Shown piece by piece: positions 5,578-5,935 of a stretch of 5,935 bases of DNA (position 1 is the first letter of the stretch; each line of letters starts with the position of its first letter). Where the stretch lies: positions 1 to 5,935 of the forward strand of contig JAEZDX010000407.1 of NCBI GenBank assembly GCA_023417975.1, written 5' to 3'. Both the position numbers and the translations under genes were made by a program. The notes beneath the pieces were generated by a model that saw only the letters and a program-made list of their open reading frames with translations, had not been told where the DNA came from and ran no database searches. Source of the DNA: Bacillota bacterium. Lineage in GTDB: Bacteria > Bacillota > Clostridia > Clostridiales > Clostridiaceae.

Positions 5578-5802
5578 CACTGTGAAGAGACGAGTAGACT
5601 AAGGTTTGATTAACAGAGATAAAATGCAGCTGCTGAAAGCATTTTTTAATAAAACTTAGTTGAAGACCACCTCTGAGTGACTTTAAAAAAGTCCGGTAAT
5701 TCCGTTATAATTTTTAAGTGGTTTATTTATAAGCAATTTGGGTGGAACCGCGGGAGAAGTATACTCTCGTCCCTTTCTATATGAAAGTGACGGGAGTTTT
5801 TT
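5578..5802 (+). ncRNA. T-box leader (threonine type) controlling thrS
   Basis: This RNA senses uncharged tRNA-Thr and lets transcription continue into thrS. Stem I spans 5578-5679. Its base is CACT/AGTG, a kink-turn with GA on each side, then AGAG/CTCT (5586-5589 with 5671-5674). The specifier loop has the S-turn AGTA (5593-5596). Upper helices are ACTAAG/CTTAGT, ATTAA/TTAAT and AAAATGC/GCATTTT, with the AGAGA bulge at 5615-5619. The specifier is a threonine ACC: the loop reads ACCACC at 5666-5671, and either triplet gives Thr. A small hairpin (5679-5693) follows. The T-box motif TGGGTGGAACCGCG lies at 5739-5752. The antiterminator pairs 5740-5742 with 5771-5773 and 5750-5756 with 5764-5770, leaving the bulge TGGAACC to bind the tRNA acceptor end. 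The competing terminator pairs 5763-5771 with 5789-5797, then a six-T run. The TGGA in the bulge predicts a U discriminator base in the cognate tRNA. Confidence 0.97.
5763..5802 (+). terminator. thrS: Regulated terminator of the thrS T-box
   Basis: ACTCTCGTC (5763-5771) pairs with GACGGGAGT (5789-5797), including one G-U pair. An inner CTTTC/GAAAG helix continues above a mismatch to a TATAT loop. Six T residues (5797-5802) follow. The upstream arm is the same sequence needed for the antiterminator helix, so the two folds exclude each other. Confidence 0.93.
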
Positions 5803-5833
5803 ATATTTTACAATATGGAAAGGAATGTTAAAA

Positions 5834-5935
5834 ATGAAGATAACACTTAAAGATGGTAGTGTAAAAGAATATTCAAATTCTGTATCTGTACTTGATATTG
5901 CAAAGGATTTGAGTGAAGGACTGGCAAGAGTAGCC
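5834..5935 (+). CDS. thrS: Threonyl-tRNA synthetase, N-terminal end (3' end outside window)
   Basis: The first 34 codons of ThrS, which attaches threonine to tRNA-Thr in the cytoplasm. The visible protein, MKITLKDGSVKEYSNSVS followed by VLDIAKDLSEGLARVA, is the start of the TGS domain that opens bacterial ThrS. The editing, catalytic and anticodon-binding domains lie beyond the window. The ATG follows AAAGGA (5819-5824) by nine bases, and the start agrees with the usual ThrS N-terminus (M-K-I-T-L-K-D-G). The threonine-type T-box directly upstream independently supports the call. The frame is open to the last base of the window. Confidence 0.95.
   Translation, partial: MKITLKDGSVKEYSNSVSVLDIAKDLSEGLARVA

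Overview
The window is AT-rich DNA with strong purine-rich ribosome binding sites, several intrinsic terminators and a T-box leader. It looks like a low-GC Gram-positive bacterium, most likely a clostridium. The archaeal/fungal-type Asd next to a YclM-like aspartate kinase fits Ruminiclostridium-type clostridia, but that genus guess is inference only.

Layout from left to right: the 3' end of asd (aspartate-semialdehyde dehydrogenase, +) with a strong terminator; a convergent minus-strand gene for a membrane-anchored or secreted protein with an FG-GAP-like stretch and a C-terminal TPR-like segment; a 148-196 bp divergent intergenic region with two perfect palindromes; a GNAT-like acetyltransferase gene (+); a 259 bp gap with a 12 bp GC-rich inverted repeat; a HAD-family hydrolase (+); lysC (aspartate kinase, +) with a strong bidirectional terminator; a convergent minus-strand cation diffusion facilitator transporter; and a 443 bp divergent region holding a sigma-A-type promoter and a complete threonine-type T-box leader in front of the first 34 codons of thrS (threonyl-tRNA synthetase).

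Three of the loci serve the aspartate family of amino acids. LysC makes aspartyl phosphate, Asd reduces it to the semialdehyde (precursor of lysine, diaminopimelate, threonine and methionine), and ThrS charges tRNA with the threonine end product. They are not one operon: asd and thrS are each separated from lysC by a terminator and a minus-strand gene. Control also differs. thrS is controlled by uncharged tRNA through the T-box, while LysC carries two ACT domains for allosteric feedback and has no riboswitch in its short leader.

I found no CRISPR array, tRNA or rRNA gene, insertion sequence or recognisable new multi-gene system. The least explained items are the paired palindromes at 1367-1427, the hairpin repeat at 2090-2139, and the two poorly characterised proteins at 475-1266 and 1463-2044.
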